The translations under genes and the position numbers were made by a program. Under the pieces are notes generated by a model. The model was not told the DNA's origin. It did no database searches and saw only the letters and a program-made list of their open reading frames with translations. A stretch of DNA of 64,000 nucleotides from Oceaniglobus roseus. Its GTDB lineage: Bacteria; Pseudomonadota; Alphaproteobacteria; Rhodobacterales; Rhodobacteraceae. Positions 45,829 through 54,544 of the stretch are shown piece by piece. The DNA lies in NCBI RefSeq assembly GCF_002869745.1, contig NZ_PNOS01000001.1, positions 124,001-188,000 of the forward strand, given 5' to 3'. How positions within the stretch are numbered: the stretch's first letter is position 1; every line of letters starts with the position of its first letter.

Positions 45829-46510
45829 CGCGGGACAGCATGGCTTCGGCCAGCGCGATGCCCGCGGGATGGCCCACGTCGCACCAGCCGCCCGCATGGG
45901 TCAGACCGAAAAGGCGGCGCTCGGCAGCCACGAGATCCCACAGGCGGTTGAGGGAGAAGACCTGGTCGGGGATCTCGGCAAGCCGTTCGGTCTTCAGGAT
46001 CTGCGCGCCGCAATAGACATGATCGCCCCCGCGCGACAGGTGACCGTCTTTCGACAGGGTGAAGTCCCCGCCGCCGGTGCGGCCCTCGGCGCGGGCGGCG
46101 GGAATGGTCATCAGCAGGGCATCCATGCGGGCGGGATCCCATGCCTCGGCCAGGGCGGCAAGGGGGTTCGGCCCGGTCCAGACCGCATCGGGGTTCAGGG
46201 TGGCCAGCGGATCGGGGCCGACCAGCGGCAGCACCGCGCGCAGACCGCCCCCGGTGTCGAGGATGCGGTCGTCCTCCCAGGACAGAAGAACGCCGGTGCC
46301 GTCGAGGTGATCGGCCAGTTTCGCGCCGAGATAGTGAAGGTTCGCCACCTGCCGCGTGAAGCCCGCGGCGGTGCAGAGGTCGCGGGCATGGTCGATCAGC
46401 GGGCGGCCCGCGACCGCGATCAGCGGTTTCGGCAGGCTGTCGGTAAGCGGCGCCATGCGGGTACCGAAGCCGGCGCAGAACAGCATCACGGTATCGGGAC
46501 GGTGGCGCAT
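45821..46510 (-). CDS. Sugar-1-phosphate nucleotidyltransferase (MurU-like)
   Basis: A 229-residue nucleotidyltransferase of the NTP_transferase fold. GFGTRMAPLTDSLPKPLIAVAGRPLIDH is the activated-sugar signature (start GFGTRMAPLTDSLPKPL), and EDDRILDTGGGL carries the metal acidic pair. Next to a kinase of the AmgK family, it probably acts as MurU: MurNAc-1-phosphate plus UTP to UDP-MurNAc in peptidoglycan recycling. That specificity is inference from the pair. It starts at 46510 inside amgK-like sequence by 25 bp. Confidence 0.85.
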   Translation of the reverse strand: MRHRPDTVMLFCAGFGTRMAPLTDSLPKPLIAVAGRPLIDHARDLCTAAGFTRQVANLHYLGAKLADHLDGTGVLLSWEDDRILDTGGGLRAVLPLVGPDPLATLNPDAVWTGPNPLAALAEAWDPARMDALLMTIPAARAEGRTGGGDFTLSKDGHLSRGGDHVYCGAQILKTERLAEIPDQVFSLNRLWDLVAAERRLFGLTHAGGWCDVGHPAGIALAEAMLSRDG

Positions 46511-47511
46511 CTTCGCTCCAGTGCGGCAAGGTGGTCGGGCGTCGGCTCGGGCAGATCGGCCAGCACCGCGCGGCGCAGGTCGGACAGGGCCGGGTGGTCG
46601 AGGTCTGCCAGCATGTTGCGCCAGACGCGGGGGATCATCGGCAGATAGCGTGTCTTGCCCGCGGCGAGGCAGAGGCGGGCGAAGACGCCGAGGATGCGCA
46701 GGTTGCGCTGGGCCCCGAGCACGGCGAGCGCGGTGCGGAAGCCCGGCTCCGCCCGGCCCGAGCGGGCGAGGTAATGGGCGACAGTGGCCTCGCGCACCGC
46801 GGGCGCGACATCGCGGCGGGCGTCTCCGAGGAGCGAGGCGAGATCGTAGGCGGGATGACCCGCCATCGCGTCCTGGAAGTCGAGCAGGCCGACGCGCGCG
46901 AGGCCGTTCCGTTCCGTCCGCCAGACCAGGTTCTCGGCGTGGTAGTCGCGCAGGATCATCACCGACTGGTCGTCGGCGTGCTCGGCCAAGGCGCGGTTCA
47001 GCAGGTCGGTCGCACGGGTGGCGCTGCCGGGCAGGACGCCGGTCGCGCCTTCTGCATACCAGGCCCAGGCAAGCGCGGCGAAGTCGGGCGTCAGGGGCTG
47101 GGCGAAGCGCGGCAGGCCGTCGGGGGCGGGATGGCGGTGGAGGGCCAGCAGCACCTCGGCGGCGGCGCGGTAGAGACCCGCCTCGCGGTCCGGGTCCGTT
47201 TCCACCAGCCGGGCGAAGACGGCGTCGCCGAAATCCTCGATCAGCAGGAACCCCCGCGCGGCGTCCTCGGCCATTATCTCGGGCGCGGCGAGGCCGATGG
47301 CGTTCAGATGCCGGGCGATGCGGACGAAGGGGCGCACGTCCTCGCCCCGCTCGGGGGGCGCGTCCATCAGGATCTCGGTATGGCCGGTGACCGGGTCGCG
47401 CAGCCGGTCGTACCGGCGGTTCGAGGCATCCCCGGCCAGCAGGCGCCGCTCCCAGCCGCCGCGGCCATGGGCGGCGAGGAACGCGGCAAGGGCGTCAGCG
47501 CGCAACGGCAT
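46486..47511 (-). CDS. Aminoglycoside-phosphotransferase-fold kinase (AmgK-like)
   Basis: A 341-residue kinase of COG3178. GDASNRRYDRL near the N-terminus, catalytic RDYHAENLVWR with its histidine-aspartate environment and LLDFQDAMAGHPAYDLASLL match the anomeric N-acetylmuramate/N-acetylglucosamine kinase AmgK, which with MurU recycles peptidoglycan sugars. Start 47511 (MPLRADAL) overlaps the tsaE stop by 17 bp; an upstream in-frame ATG lies further inside tsaE. Sugar specificity is inference. Confidence 0.85.
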   Translation of the reverse strand: MPLRADALAAFLAAHGRGGWERRLLAGDASNRRYDRLRDPVTGHTEILMDAPPERGEDVRPFVRIARHLNAIGLAAPEIMAEDAARGFLLIEDFGDAVFARLVETDPDREAGLYRAAAEVLLALHRHPAPDGLPRFAQPLTPDFAALAWAWYAEGATGVLPGSATRATDLLNRALAEHADDQSVMILRDYHAENLVWRTERNGLARVGLLDFQDAMAGHPAYDLASLLGDARRDVAPAVREATVAHYLARSGRAEPGFRTALAVLGAQRNLRILGVFARLCLAAGKTRYLPMIPRVWRNMLADLDHPALSDLRRAVLADLPEPTPDHLAALERRCATVPIP

Positions 47512-47983
47512 CGGCGGGGTCCGCGGCCTTCTGAAACCGGGCAAGTCGGGACGGATCGCCGCTGACGGTCAGCACGCGACCCTGCTCTCCGCTGACCGCG
47601 AAGGTCAGCGTCAGGGCCTGCGGCGGTGCGAGCGGCCCCAGGCGGTCGGGCCATTCGACCAGGCAGAGGGCACTGCGGAACGCCTCGTCCAGCCCCAGCT
47701 CCAGCACCTCGTCCGGGTGCGAGAGGCGGTAGAGATCCGCGTGCCAGACCTCGAGTCCCGGGGTTTCGTAGGTCTGGACAAGGGTGAAGGTGGGCGAGGG
47801 CACGTCCTCGGCCCGGTCGCCTTGGAGATGCTGGATCAGGCTGCGGGCGAAATGGGTCTTTCCTGCGCCGATCTCGCCCTCCAGCAGCAGCACGTCGCCG
47901 GCATGCAGCGCCGGGGCCAGGCTGCGGGCGAGGGTGGCGGTGGCGTCGGGGCTGGGCAGGCTCAGGCGAAGGGCGGCGGGCAT
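47495..47983 (-). CDS. tsaE: tRNA t6A37 synthesis ATPase TsaE
   Basis: P-loop ATPase that supports TsaB/TsaD in making N6-threonylcarbamoyladenosine in tRNA. The 162 residues contain Walker A GEIGAGKTHFARSLI, SPTFTLVQTYE and HADLYRL, all diagnostic. It is followed by the AmgK- and MurU-like genes with overlapping ends, the order I recall from many alphaproteobacteria. tsaD is 11 kb away in this window; tsaB and tsaC are not seen. Confidence 0.95.
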   Translation of the reverse strand: MPAALRLSLPSPDATATLARSLAPALHAGDVLLLEGEIGAGKTHFARSLIQHLQGDRAEDVPSPTFTLVQTYETPGLEVWHADLYRLSHPDEVLELGLDEAFRSALCLVEWPDRLGPLAPPQALTLTFAVSGEQGRVLTVSGDPSRLARFQKAADPADAVAR

Positions 47984-48100
47984 GGGCGCAGTCTTAACAG
48001 CCCGACCCCGTGCCGCAAGACGGATCGTCGCCGCGCCGGACGCCGATCGGCGCGCGGGACGGGCGCCTTCCGGACCCCGCGTCCGAAGCGCGACGCCTGC

Positions 48101-49699
48101 TCAACTGCCGATCTGGCGGCGGGACTCGCCGGGATCTTCGTCCGTCGTGGCTTCGCGCAGACCGGCGCTCCCGGCCTTTTCCAGCGCGAAGGTCACCAGC
48201 GTCGCGCCACCGGCCACCTGTTCGCAGCGGCAGTGCAGGCTGCGTCCGTCGCGCAGCCGCGCCGTGGCGTCGAAGGGGTGGCGGTGGTCGGAGTCGCCCA
48301 CGAAGGCCATGATGTGTTCCCAGAGCGGGCTTGGTGCCGTCGCCGCGGCCCAGCATTTCACCGCCGCCGCGATGTCGAGACTGTCGAGCCCCTCGCGGCT
48401 GTTGAGCCCCCACAGCGCGTCGTAGGCGCGATTGCCGAGCGTCATCACCCCGTTCGCCGAGAAGACGGCGACGGCATCGGGGTTGGTGTCGATGACGGCG
48501 TGGCTGACCTCCAGTTCCGTGCGCAACCGGCGCGCATTGCCCATCTCGTCGCTGATGTCCTCGAACAGCAGCGCGAGGGCCCCGCCGATCTGGGGCCGCC
48601 CGGTGATCCGCAGCGTGCGTCCGAAGGGCAGGTGCCATGTTTCCTGGAGGGTGCCGTCGGCGGCGGATCCCTCAAGCGCGCCGATGCGCTCCAGCCACGA
48701 GGCATAGCTGCGCGGTTCGGGCATCGTCTGGCGGTCGCGCAGCAGATCGAAGAAGGCCGACATCGTCGGCCGCGCCGCCAGCAGGTGTGCCGGGATCCGG
48801 GTCAGATCGCACAGCGCCGGATTGAACAGTTCCAGCCGCCTGTCGCGTATGAAGACGGCAAGGCCGATGGGCAGGTCCGCAAAGGTCTTCGACAGGCTCT
48901 GGACCACGTTGCGCAGCGATGTCTCGGCCTCGGCCATCGCGCTGGCGTCGGTGGCCGCGACCAGCAGGCCGTCTTCGACCGGCGCGACATGGACGAGGTA
49001 CCACAGCGCCTCGCCCTCCTTCCCGGTCTCCAGACGGATCCTCCGGGGAAGCTGCCCGCCCTCCGCGCCTTCGGGGATGCCGAAGAGATGCGGGACCGGC
49101 CAGGTGTCCTGGGACCAGTCCGGAAGATGGGTCTCGCAGGCATCGAGGTAGGCGCGGTTGACCCAGGTGATGGCGCCCTGCGGATTCTGCCGCCAGATCA
49201 GGACCGGCACCCGCTCGGCCGTCGTGCGCAGCATCGCCAGTTCGGCCCGGATGGCGAGCAGGGTCGCGCGGTCGATCTGCGTCATGCCGACAGGATCGTC
49301 CACGCCGCAGAGGGTGATCCGCAGCCGGTCCCCGCTGCGCGTGAGCGTCGCGATCTCCGTGGCGTCCCGGGACAGCAGGTTCCTTTCTCCGAAAGCCTCG
49401 ATGCTGTCGAGCGTCTCGGCCAGACCGGGAAAGCGCGACGCCAGAAAGGCGCAGAGCGCGTCGCGATTCTCCACTGGACGATCCGCGAAGGCGAGCATCG
49501 CCCGGGCCGAGGTCGACATGTCGACGATCTGCGCGCGATCGAGAAGGAAGGTGGTGCCGTCTTCCTTCCGCTCCCGTGGCGGCCGGTCGCGTGCCGGTCC
49601 GGGCGGCCCCAGCCATGCTGTGACCCAGAGCACGGACACGGCAACGATGGCAGCGGCGGCGACGGCCAGAAGGCCCGTCGCCAGTTGGTGTGCAAGCAT
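48101..49699 (-). CDS. Membrane-anchored multi-PAS sensor protein without kinase domain
   Basis: A 532-residue sensor. One N-terminal transmembrane segment (residues about 5-30, LATGLLAVAAAAIVAVSVLW) is followed by about three PAS-like units: about 55-150, 165-290 (VLIWRQNPQGAITWVNRAYL) and 395-500 (IDTNPDAVAVFSANGVMTLGNRAY). No histidine-kinase, GGDEF, EAL or cyclase motif follows, so the output is unclear. It may act by binding RegB or another kinase. It sits downstream of regB and has a full-consensus CtrA site upstream (49744-49759). Similar PAS proteins occur next to regB in this order. Confidence 0.85.
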   Translation of the reverse strand: MLAHQLATGLLAVAAAAIVAVSVLWVTAWLGPPGPARDRPPRERKEDGTTFLLDRAQIVDMSTSARAMLAFADRPVENRDALCAFLASRFPGLAETLDSIEAFGERNLLSRDATEIATLTRSGDRLRITLCGVDDPVGMTQIDRATLLAIRAELAMLRTTAERVPVLIWRQNPQGAITWVNRAYLDACETHLPDWSQDTWPVPHLFGIPEGAEGGQLPRRIRLETGKEGEALWYLVHVAPVEDGLLVAATDASAMAEAETSLRNVVQSLSKTFADLPIGLAVFIRDRRLELFNPALCDLTRIPAHLLAARPTMSAFFDLLRDRQTMPEPRSYASWLERIGALEGSAADGTLQETWHLPFGRTLRITGRPQIGGALALLFEDISDEMGNARRLRTELEVSHAVIDTNPDAVAVFSANGVMTLGNRAYDALWGLNSREGLDSLDIAAAVKCWAAATAPSPLWEHIMAFVGDSDHRHPFDATARLRDGRSLHCRCEQVAGGATLVTFALEKAGSAGLREATTDEDPGESRRQIGS

Positions 49700-49743
49700 G
49701 AGTCTTCCAGTGCGTTCCCCGGAAGGAGGTTGGGCCGAAAACC

Positions 49744-49759
49744 GTTAACGCCACGTTAA
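49744..49759 (-). promoter_or_regulatory. Consensus CtrA binding site upstream of the PAS gene
   Basis: On the minus strand the sequence reads TTAACGTGGCGTTAAC, an exact match to TTAA-N7-TTAAC, in the 93-bp gap between the regB stop and the PAS-gene start, about 45 bp before that start codon. Confidence 0.65.
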
Positions 49760-49792
49760 TGATTATCGGGCCGCGCGCGTCCGCCCTCGCGC

Positions 49793-51214
49793 TCAGTCCA
49801 CGATCTGGCGGTTGCGGCCCAAGACGGGACGTCGGCCCGGTCGGTCGCCCGAGATGTCGCTCCGGCTCCACAGCGTCTCGACGATGGCGCCGCAGCGCAT
49901 CCGCCGCGATTCGTCCGCCGCCACGGCGTCGTGCCCGTTGGCGAAGCTCAGCTCGGCGCCCGAGCGTTCGAGAAGCGTCTTGGCGATGAACAGGCCCAGG
50001 CCCATCCCCTCGTAGCCCGGGCGGCTGCCGGGGGCGAGGCCGGGGTCGCTGCGCCCGCGCAGGAACGGATCGCCGAGGCGCGGCAGAAGGTTCGGCGGAT
50101 AGCCCGGCCCGTCGTCGGCGATGCGCACCATGATCTGTTCGCCGCTCCAGCGGATGTCGATCCAGACCGTGCTGGCGGCGAAGTCGACGGCGTTCTGCAC
50201 GAGGTTGCGCAGGCCGTGGATGATCTCGGGACGGCGCTGGATCTCGGGCTGCTTCGCCGCGGCGCCGGGCCGCGGCGCGATGTCGTAGACCAGCGTCTTG
50301 CCACGGTGGCCGTGTGGCTCGGCCGCCTCCTGCACCACCGAGGCGACGGGCGCGGTGCGCAGGTGCAGGTCGTCCTTCCCTGCCCGTCCCATCGAGCGCA
50401 GGATGTCGCGGCAGCGGTCGGCCTGCTCGCGGATCAGCTCGGCATCGGCCTTCAGGGCGCTGTCCGACAACTCGTCGATCAGCTCGGTCGAGACCAGCTT
50501 GATCGTGGCGAGCGGCGTGCCCAGTTCGTGCGCCGCGGCGGCGACCACACCGCCGAGGTCGGTCAGCTTCTGCTCGCGCGACAGCGCCAGCTGGGTCGCC
50601 ACCAGCGCGTCGGCCATGGCGTTGACCTCGGAGGTGACGCGGCGGGCATAGGCGGCCAGGAAGACGATGCCGATCAGGATCGCGGCCCAGAAGCCGAAGA
50701 CGAAGTCGGGCGGCATCTTCATCACGAAGCCGTCGGTGGTGGCGAGCGGAATGTGCCAGCGGGCGACGAGGGTCATCACCACCATGGCGACGGCGCTGAT
50801 CAGGACGGTCGAGCGCAGGTGCAGCGCGGTGGCCGAGATCGTGACGGGCGCGAGGATCAGCAGCGCGAAGGGGTTGTGCAGCCCGCCGGTGAGGAACAGC
50901 AGCACGGTCAGCTGGGTGATGTCGAAGAGGAGAAGCGCGACCATCTCGCGCTCGGACAGGCGGCGGTTCTCGGGAAAGACGAAGAGCGGCACGATGTTCG
51001 ATATCACGGCGGCGCCAACGGCCAGGGCGCACCAGCCGAGGTCGAGGTCCAGGTCGAACGCGTACTGCCCGACGAGGATCGCGGCCATCTGCCCGGCGAC
51101 CGCGATGGAGCGCAGGTAGACCAGCGTGCGCAGGCGGACCCAGTTCGACCGGTGGGGCTGCGCGAAGGCCGGGTGGGCCTCGTCCATGAGGGACTCCCGT
51201 GATTGTGTCGCCAT
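49793..51214 (-). CDS. regB: Redox sensor histidine kinase RegB/PrrB/ActS
   Basis: Membrane histidine kinase of the global redox system that controls photosynthesis, respiration, carbon and nitrogen fixation genes. The 473 residues have six hydrophobic helices in about 35-190, the quinone-binding loop GGLHNPF (110-116), the H-box AAAAHELGTPLATI with H229, redox-active Cys in QADRCRDIL (C268) and a C-terminal ATPase (NLVQNAVDFA, DDGPGYPP, GLGLFIAKTLLERSGA). All conserved sensing residues are present. Start 51214 is used; ATG 51187 with GGGAG upstream is an alternative. Divergent from senC-regA. Confidence 0.95.
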   Translation of the reverse strand: MATQSRESLMDEAHPAFAQPHRSNWVRLRTLVYLRSIAVAGQMAAILVGQYAFDLDLDLGWCALAVGAAVISNIVPLFVFPENRRLSEREMVALLLFDITQLTVLLFLTGGLHNPFALLILAPVTISATALHLRSTVLISAVAMVVMTLVARWHIPLATTDGFVMKMPPDFVFGFWAAILIGIVFLAAYARRVTSEVNAMADALVATQLALSREQKLTDLGGVVAAAAHELGTPLATIKLVSTELIDELSDSALKADAELIREQADRCRDILRSMGRAGKDDLHLRTAPVASVVQEAAEPHGHRGKTLVYDIAPRPGAAAKQPEIQRRPEIIHGLRNLVQNAVDFAASTVWIDIRWSGEQIMVRIADDGPGYPPNLLPRLGDPFLRGRSDPGLAPGSRPGYEGMGLGLFIAKTLLERSGAELSFANGHDAVAADESRRMRCGAIVETLWSRSDISGDRPGRRPVLGRNRQIVD

Positions 51215-51278
51215 CCGCCCTTGTATGTAGCGCGCCGAGAGGGGATCAATGCGGCATCGTCACGAAGGAGGCCCGCCG

Positions 51279-51926
51279 ATGCTGAAGATCTATGCCGTTG
51301 CCGCGGTCGCGGTGCTGGCCGCGATGCTGGGGGGGCTCGGCGCCTATATCTATGCGGGGCGCGACGGCGACGTGTTCGCCGACTGCCGCGAAAGCTCGGT
51401 GGCCGGGGGGACGGCCTCGATCGGGGGGCCGTTCACGCTGGTCTCGGAGACGGGCGAGACGGTCACGGACAAGGACGTGATCACCCGGCCGTCGCTGATC
51501 TATTTCGGCTACACCTTCTGCCCCGATGTGTGCCCGCTGGACGCCGCGCGGAATGCCGAGGCGGTGGACCTGCTGGCCGAGCGCGGCTTTGACGTGCAGC
51601 CGGTCTTCATCACCATCGACCCGGCCCGCGACACGCCCGAGGTGCTGACCGAGTTCACCGATTACCTGCACCCGCAGATGCTGGGCCTCACCGGTTCGCC
51701 CGAGCAGGTCAAGGCGGCCAGCCAGGCCTACAAGACCTACTATGCCAAGCGCGAAGGCGACGATCCCGACTACTACCTGATGGATCACTCGGTGTTCACC
51801 TACCTCGTGCTGCCCGACCGCGGCTTCGTCGAGTTCTTCCGCGGGGCGCCCAGTGCCGCGGGCGACGGGGTGACGGCCGAGCAGGTCGCCGACCGGACCG
51901 CCTGTTTCCTGGAGGCGGCTGCGTAA
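51279..51926 (+). CDS. senC: SCO/SenC/PrrC copper protein
   Basis: Membrane-anchored periplasmic copper chaperone of the SCO1 family, involved in cytochrome oxidase assembly and linked to RegB signalling. The 215 residues have an N-terminal anchor (about 5-27), the copper-binding FCPDVCP (C81, C85) and the third ligand H170 in MDHSVFTYL. GAAGGAGG seven bases before 51279 is a strong ribosome-binding site. It is followed by regA. Confidence 0.94.
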   Translation: MLKIYAVAAVAVLAAMLGGLGAYIYAGRDGDVFADCRESSVAGGTASIGGPFTLVSETGETVTDKDVITRPSLIYFGYTFCPDVCPLDAARNAEAVDLLAERGFDVQPVFITIDPARDTPEVLTEFTDYLHPQMLGLTGSPEQVKAASQAYKTYYAKREGDDPDYYLMDHSVFTYLVLPDRGFVEFFRGAPSAAGDGVTAEQVADRTACFLEAAA

Positions 51927-52002
51927 GGCCATGAATTGACGGGCCGCGTTTCGCGACTATTTATCGGGCATGCTGGATACAACATACCGAGGAACCGCCG
52001 CG

Positions 52003-52557
52003 ATGGAAGCCGTGTCCGAGACCGCGCTGGGTGAGGACCGCACGCTTCTTCTGGTGGATGACGACGACTCCTTCCTGAAGCGCCTCGCGCGGGCCATGGA
52101 GAAGCGCGGCTTCGAGGTCGAGACGGCCGAATCGGTCGCCGCCGGCCGTGCCATCGCCACCGCCCGGCCCCCCGCCTTCGCCGTGATCGACCTGCGGCTG
52201 GAGGACGGCAACGGACTGGACGTGGTCGAGGCGATCCGGGAGAAGCGACCGGACAGCCGGATCGTGATCCTGACGGGATACGGCGCCATCGCGACGGCGG
52301 TGGCCGCGGTGAAGATCGGCGCGACGGATTACCTGTCGAAGCCCGCCGACGCCAACGACATCACTGCCGCCCTGCTGGCCAACGGCGACAGCCTGCCGCC
52401 GCCGCCCGAGAACCCGATGTCCGCCGACCGCGTGCGCTGGGAGCACATCCAGCGCGTCTACGAACAGTGCGAGCGCAACGTGAGCGAAACCGCACGGCGT
52501 CTGAACATGCACCGCCGGACGCTGCAGCGGATCCTGGCGAAGCGGTCGCCGCGGTAG
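52003..52557 (+). CDS. regA: Response regulator RegA/PrrA/ActR
   Basis: DNA-binding regulator partner of RegB. The 184-residue length equals the classical RegA. Receiver: LLLVDDDDSFL, phospho-acceptor D63 in VIDLRLEDG, lysine in DYLSKPAD. A proline linker (SLPPPPENP) leads to the Fis-type helix-turn-helix (NVSETARRLNMHRRTLQRIL). Start 52003 is chosen: GAGGAA upstream and the family length; ATG 51970 is in frame but adds 11 residues. A terminator hairpin follows. Confidence 0.96.
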   Translation: MEAVSETALGEDRTLLLVDDDDSFLKRLARAMEKRGFEVETAESVAAGRAIATARPPAFAVIDLRLEDGNGLDVVEAIREKRPDSRIVILTGYGAIATAVAAVKIGATDYLSKPADANDITAALLANGDSLPPPPENPMSADRVRWEHIQRVYEQCERNVSETARRLNMHRRTLQRILAKRSPR

Positions 52558-52583
52558 GGGCTGAGCGAACCGGAAATCTATCT

Positions 52584-52613
52584 GGGCGCTGCGTTGCAGC
52601 GCCCTTCTTGTTT
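52584..52613 (+). terminator. Intrinsic terminator after regA
   Basis: GGGCGCTGC (52584-52592), GTT loop, GCAGCGCCC (52596-52604), then TTCTTGTTT: a perfect 9-bp stem with a T-rich tail 27 bp after the regA stop. Confidence 0.9.
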
Positions 52614-52657
52614 CCTCGTCTGGCCCCATGATTGTTTGTGATGAGCGGAGAACTCTT

Positions 52658-52735
52658 GCCCGGCGGCAACGCCGGGCAGCCCCCGACCGGCCCCACGGGC
52701 GGGGGCTTCTCCCCGCCCGCGGTCGGGGGCTGCCC
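52658..52735 (+). repeat. Structured intergenic repeat, copy 1
   Basis: Block A, GCCCGGCGGCAACGCCGGGC (52658-52677), is an 8-bp stem closed by a GCAA tetraloop and is followed by AGCCCC. Then GGGCAGCCCCCGACCG (52674-52689) pairs with CGGTCGGGGGCTGCCC (52720-52735), a perfect 16-bp stem enclosing a 9-bp stem (52696-52704 with 52711-52719). The two folds share bases and exclude each other. Block A and GGCTTCTCCCC recur at 56088-56165. It fills most of the 235-bp regA-LysR gap, which otherwise shows only the regA terminator. Confidence 0.85.
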
Positions 52736-52792
52736 TTTGCTCGGAGCGCAACATCTGGGACCTTTGCGTCTGAAAGGCTCCAGAGATCGTCC

Positions 52793-53662
52793 CTAAACCT
52801 GCGCCTTCAGCCACTTCACGAAGGTCCGGATCTGCGGCGAGACGCGGTCGGGGCGGGTGAGGATGTGATAGGCGATGTGGCTGTCCTCCTCTTCCAGCAG
52901 GATCTCCAGCCGGCCCGCAGCCACGTCGCGCTCGGCGATCACGGCGGGCAGGATCGACAGCCCGTGCCCCGCCAGCACCGCCTGATAGACCAACACGTTG
53001 CTGTCGAAGACCGTCACCCGGGCGCGGCCAAGGTCGAGGCCGTTCGCCGCCGCCCAGACCTGTTCCTCCTGCCGCCCCGCCTCCAGCACCCAATGCCGGT
53101 CCTGGAGGTCGGACAGCGCCCCCGACCAGTCGGGGCCGACCAGCCCCGGCGCGGCGACCACGGCGTGACCCGCCGGGACCAGCATCTCCGAGGTCACGCC
53201 CGGCCAGCCGCCGCGACCGTAGCGGATGGCGAGGTCGAAACCGTCGCGGCGCAGGTCCACCAGCGCCATGTTCGGCGCGATCTCAAGCGGGATCTCCGGG
53301 TGCGATGCCCAGAAGCCGCCGATCCGCGGCATCAGCCAGTTGCCCGCGAAGGACGGCGTCAGGGCCACCCGCAAGGGGCGTTGACGGTCGAGTTCGGCCA
53401 AGTCGCGCACGGCGGTGGCGATCTGGCCGAAGGACTGGGTGAGGGTCTGCGCCAGCTCGCGGCCTTCCACTGTCACCGCCATGCCCTGCCCCTCGCGCGT
53501 CATCAGGGGGCGGCCGAAATGGTCTTCCAGCGTCCGGATGTGCTGGGCGATCGCGGCGTGGGTGACGTTCAGCTCCCGCGCCGCGGCCGAATAGCTGCCG
53601 TTGCGCGCGGCAGCCTCGAAGGCGCGGAGCGCGGCAAGCGAGGGGATGGCGGACCAGTCCAT
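52793..53662 (-). CDS. LysR-family transcriptional regulator (HvrB candidate)
   Basis: A 289-residue LysR regulator of the GcvA-like branch. The N-terminal helix-turn-helix spans about 8-65 (LAALRAFEAAARNGSYSAAA, LNVTHAAIAQHI) and the periplasmic-binding-like effector domain begins near 90 (PLRVALTPSFAGNWLMPRI). In Rhodobacter capsulatus the LysR regulator HvrB lies between regA and ahcY; this gene has the same position, so HvrB is a reasonable guess. Sequence alone does not settle it. Divergent from a small gene. Confidence 0.9.
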   Translation of the reverse strand: MDWSAIPSLAALRAFEAAARNGSYSAAARELNVTHAAIAQHIRTLEDHFGRPLMTREGQGMAVTVEGRELAQTLTQSFGQIATAVRDLAELDRQRPLRVALTPSFAGNWLMPRIGGFWASHPEIPLEIAPNMALVDLRRDGFDLAIRYGRGGWPGVTSEMLVPAGHAVVAAPGLVGPDWSGALSDLQDRHWVLEAGRQEEQVWAAANGLDLGRARVTVFDSNVLVYQAVLAGHGLSILPAVIAERDVAAGRLEILLEEEDSHIAYHILTRPDRVSPQIRTFVKWLKAQV

Positions 53663-53766
53663 GGGCAGACCTGAAAGCTGGGCTTACATCCGAAGAGCTT
53701 TCCTGAGTCGCAGGCAAAGCGCAAGGTTCCTATCTGTCGATCATCACGCAATCCATGGAGACACCC

Positions 53767-53937
53767 ATGCTTACAGTCCTGGCCGACATGCTGATGGCCG
53801 CGAGCTATCGCAATTCCACCACCCGCCGCCCCGACGGGCCCTATCGCAGCAGCGATCACTGGGCGGGCCGGTTCAACCATCGTCCCGACGCGACCACGCC
53901 GCCCTACCGGTTCAACCGGTTCCGCGACCTGTGGTGA
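53767..53937 (+). CDS. Small protein divergent from LysR gene
   Basis: A 56-residue frame ([20 protein letters not shown] to RFNRFRDLW) rich in Arg, Asn and aromatic residues, with no recognised family. GGAG (53757-53760) lies six bases before the ATG at 53767. Third codon positions are mostly G or C as in neighbouring genes, which supports coding. Its 3' end overlaps the convergent HD gene by 26 bp. It may be a LysR target or the regulator's small companion; possibly not a gene. Confidence 0.5.
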   Translation: MLTVLADMLMAASYRNSTTRRPDGPYRSSDHWAGRFNHRPDATTPPYRFNRFRDLW

Positions 53938-54529
53938 CTTCCATCGCGTCCAGCAAGCTCCGGTGACGGGCGGTGAACTCCGCCCGCACCTCGACCGGGG
54001 GCCTCAGCACGATGTCCAGCCCCTCGATCAGCGCCGCGTCGGGACGGCCGAAGAAGCGGGAGCTCTCCGCCTCGGAAAATCCCGCGATCCGCGTCGCCTC
54101 GAGCCAGGCCGAGACCTTGTCCGCCTGCTTGATCCGCGCCTTCACCTGCTTCGGCAGCACCGCCGGGAGTCCGAAGCGCAGGTGGATCGCCGCGCTCAGC
54201 CGGTCGTCGAGCGCGCCGTATTCCGGCCCCACCGCGGCCTTCACCGGCGAGATCATGTCGCCGATGACGTATTCCGGCGCATCGTGCAGCAATGCCGCCA
54301 TGCGCCAGCGGACGGGCGCGGCCGGGTTCATCCGACCGTAAATCTCTTCCACCAGCAGCGAGTGTTCGGCCACCGAATAGGCGAAGTCGCCCCGGGTCTG
54401 GCCGTTCCAGCGGGCGACGAAGGCCAGGCCGTGGGCGATGTCCTCGACCTCGATATCCACCGGTGTCGGATCCAGCAGGTCCAGCCTGCGGCCCGAGAGC
54501 ATCCGTTGCCAGGCGCGGGGCGGTTTCAT
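53912..54529 (-). CDS. HD-domain phosphohydrolase (YfbR-like)
   Basis: A 205-residue HD-superfamily enzyme. Metal-binding residues appear as [29 protein letters not shown] and a later [15 protein letters not shown], the order seen in YfbR-type 5'-deoxynucleotidases; the exact substrate is unknown. The start at 54529 ([11 protein letters not shown]) has AAAAGGGATG upstream; the frame is open 32 codons further. It lies between the LysR gene and ahcY, divergent from ahcY. Confidence 0.85.
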   Translation of the reverse strand: MKPPRAWQRMLSGRRLDLLDPTPVDIEVEDIAHGLAFVARWNGQTRGDFAYSVAEHSLLVEEIYGRMNPAAPVRWRMAALLHDAPEYVIGDMISPVKAAVGPEYGALDDRLSAAIHLRFGLPAVLPKQVKARIKQADKVSAWLEATRIAGFSEAESSRFFGRPDAALIEGLDIVLRPPVEVRAEFTARHRSLLDAMEVTTGRGTG

Positions 54530-54544
54530 CGGTTCATCCCTTTT

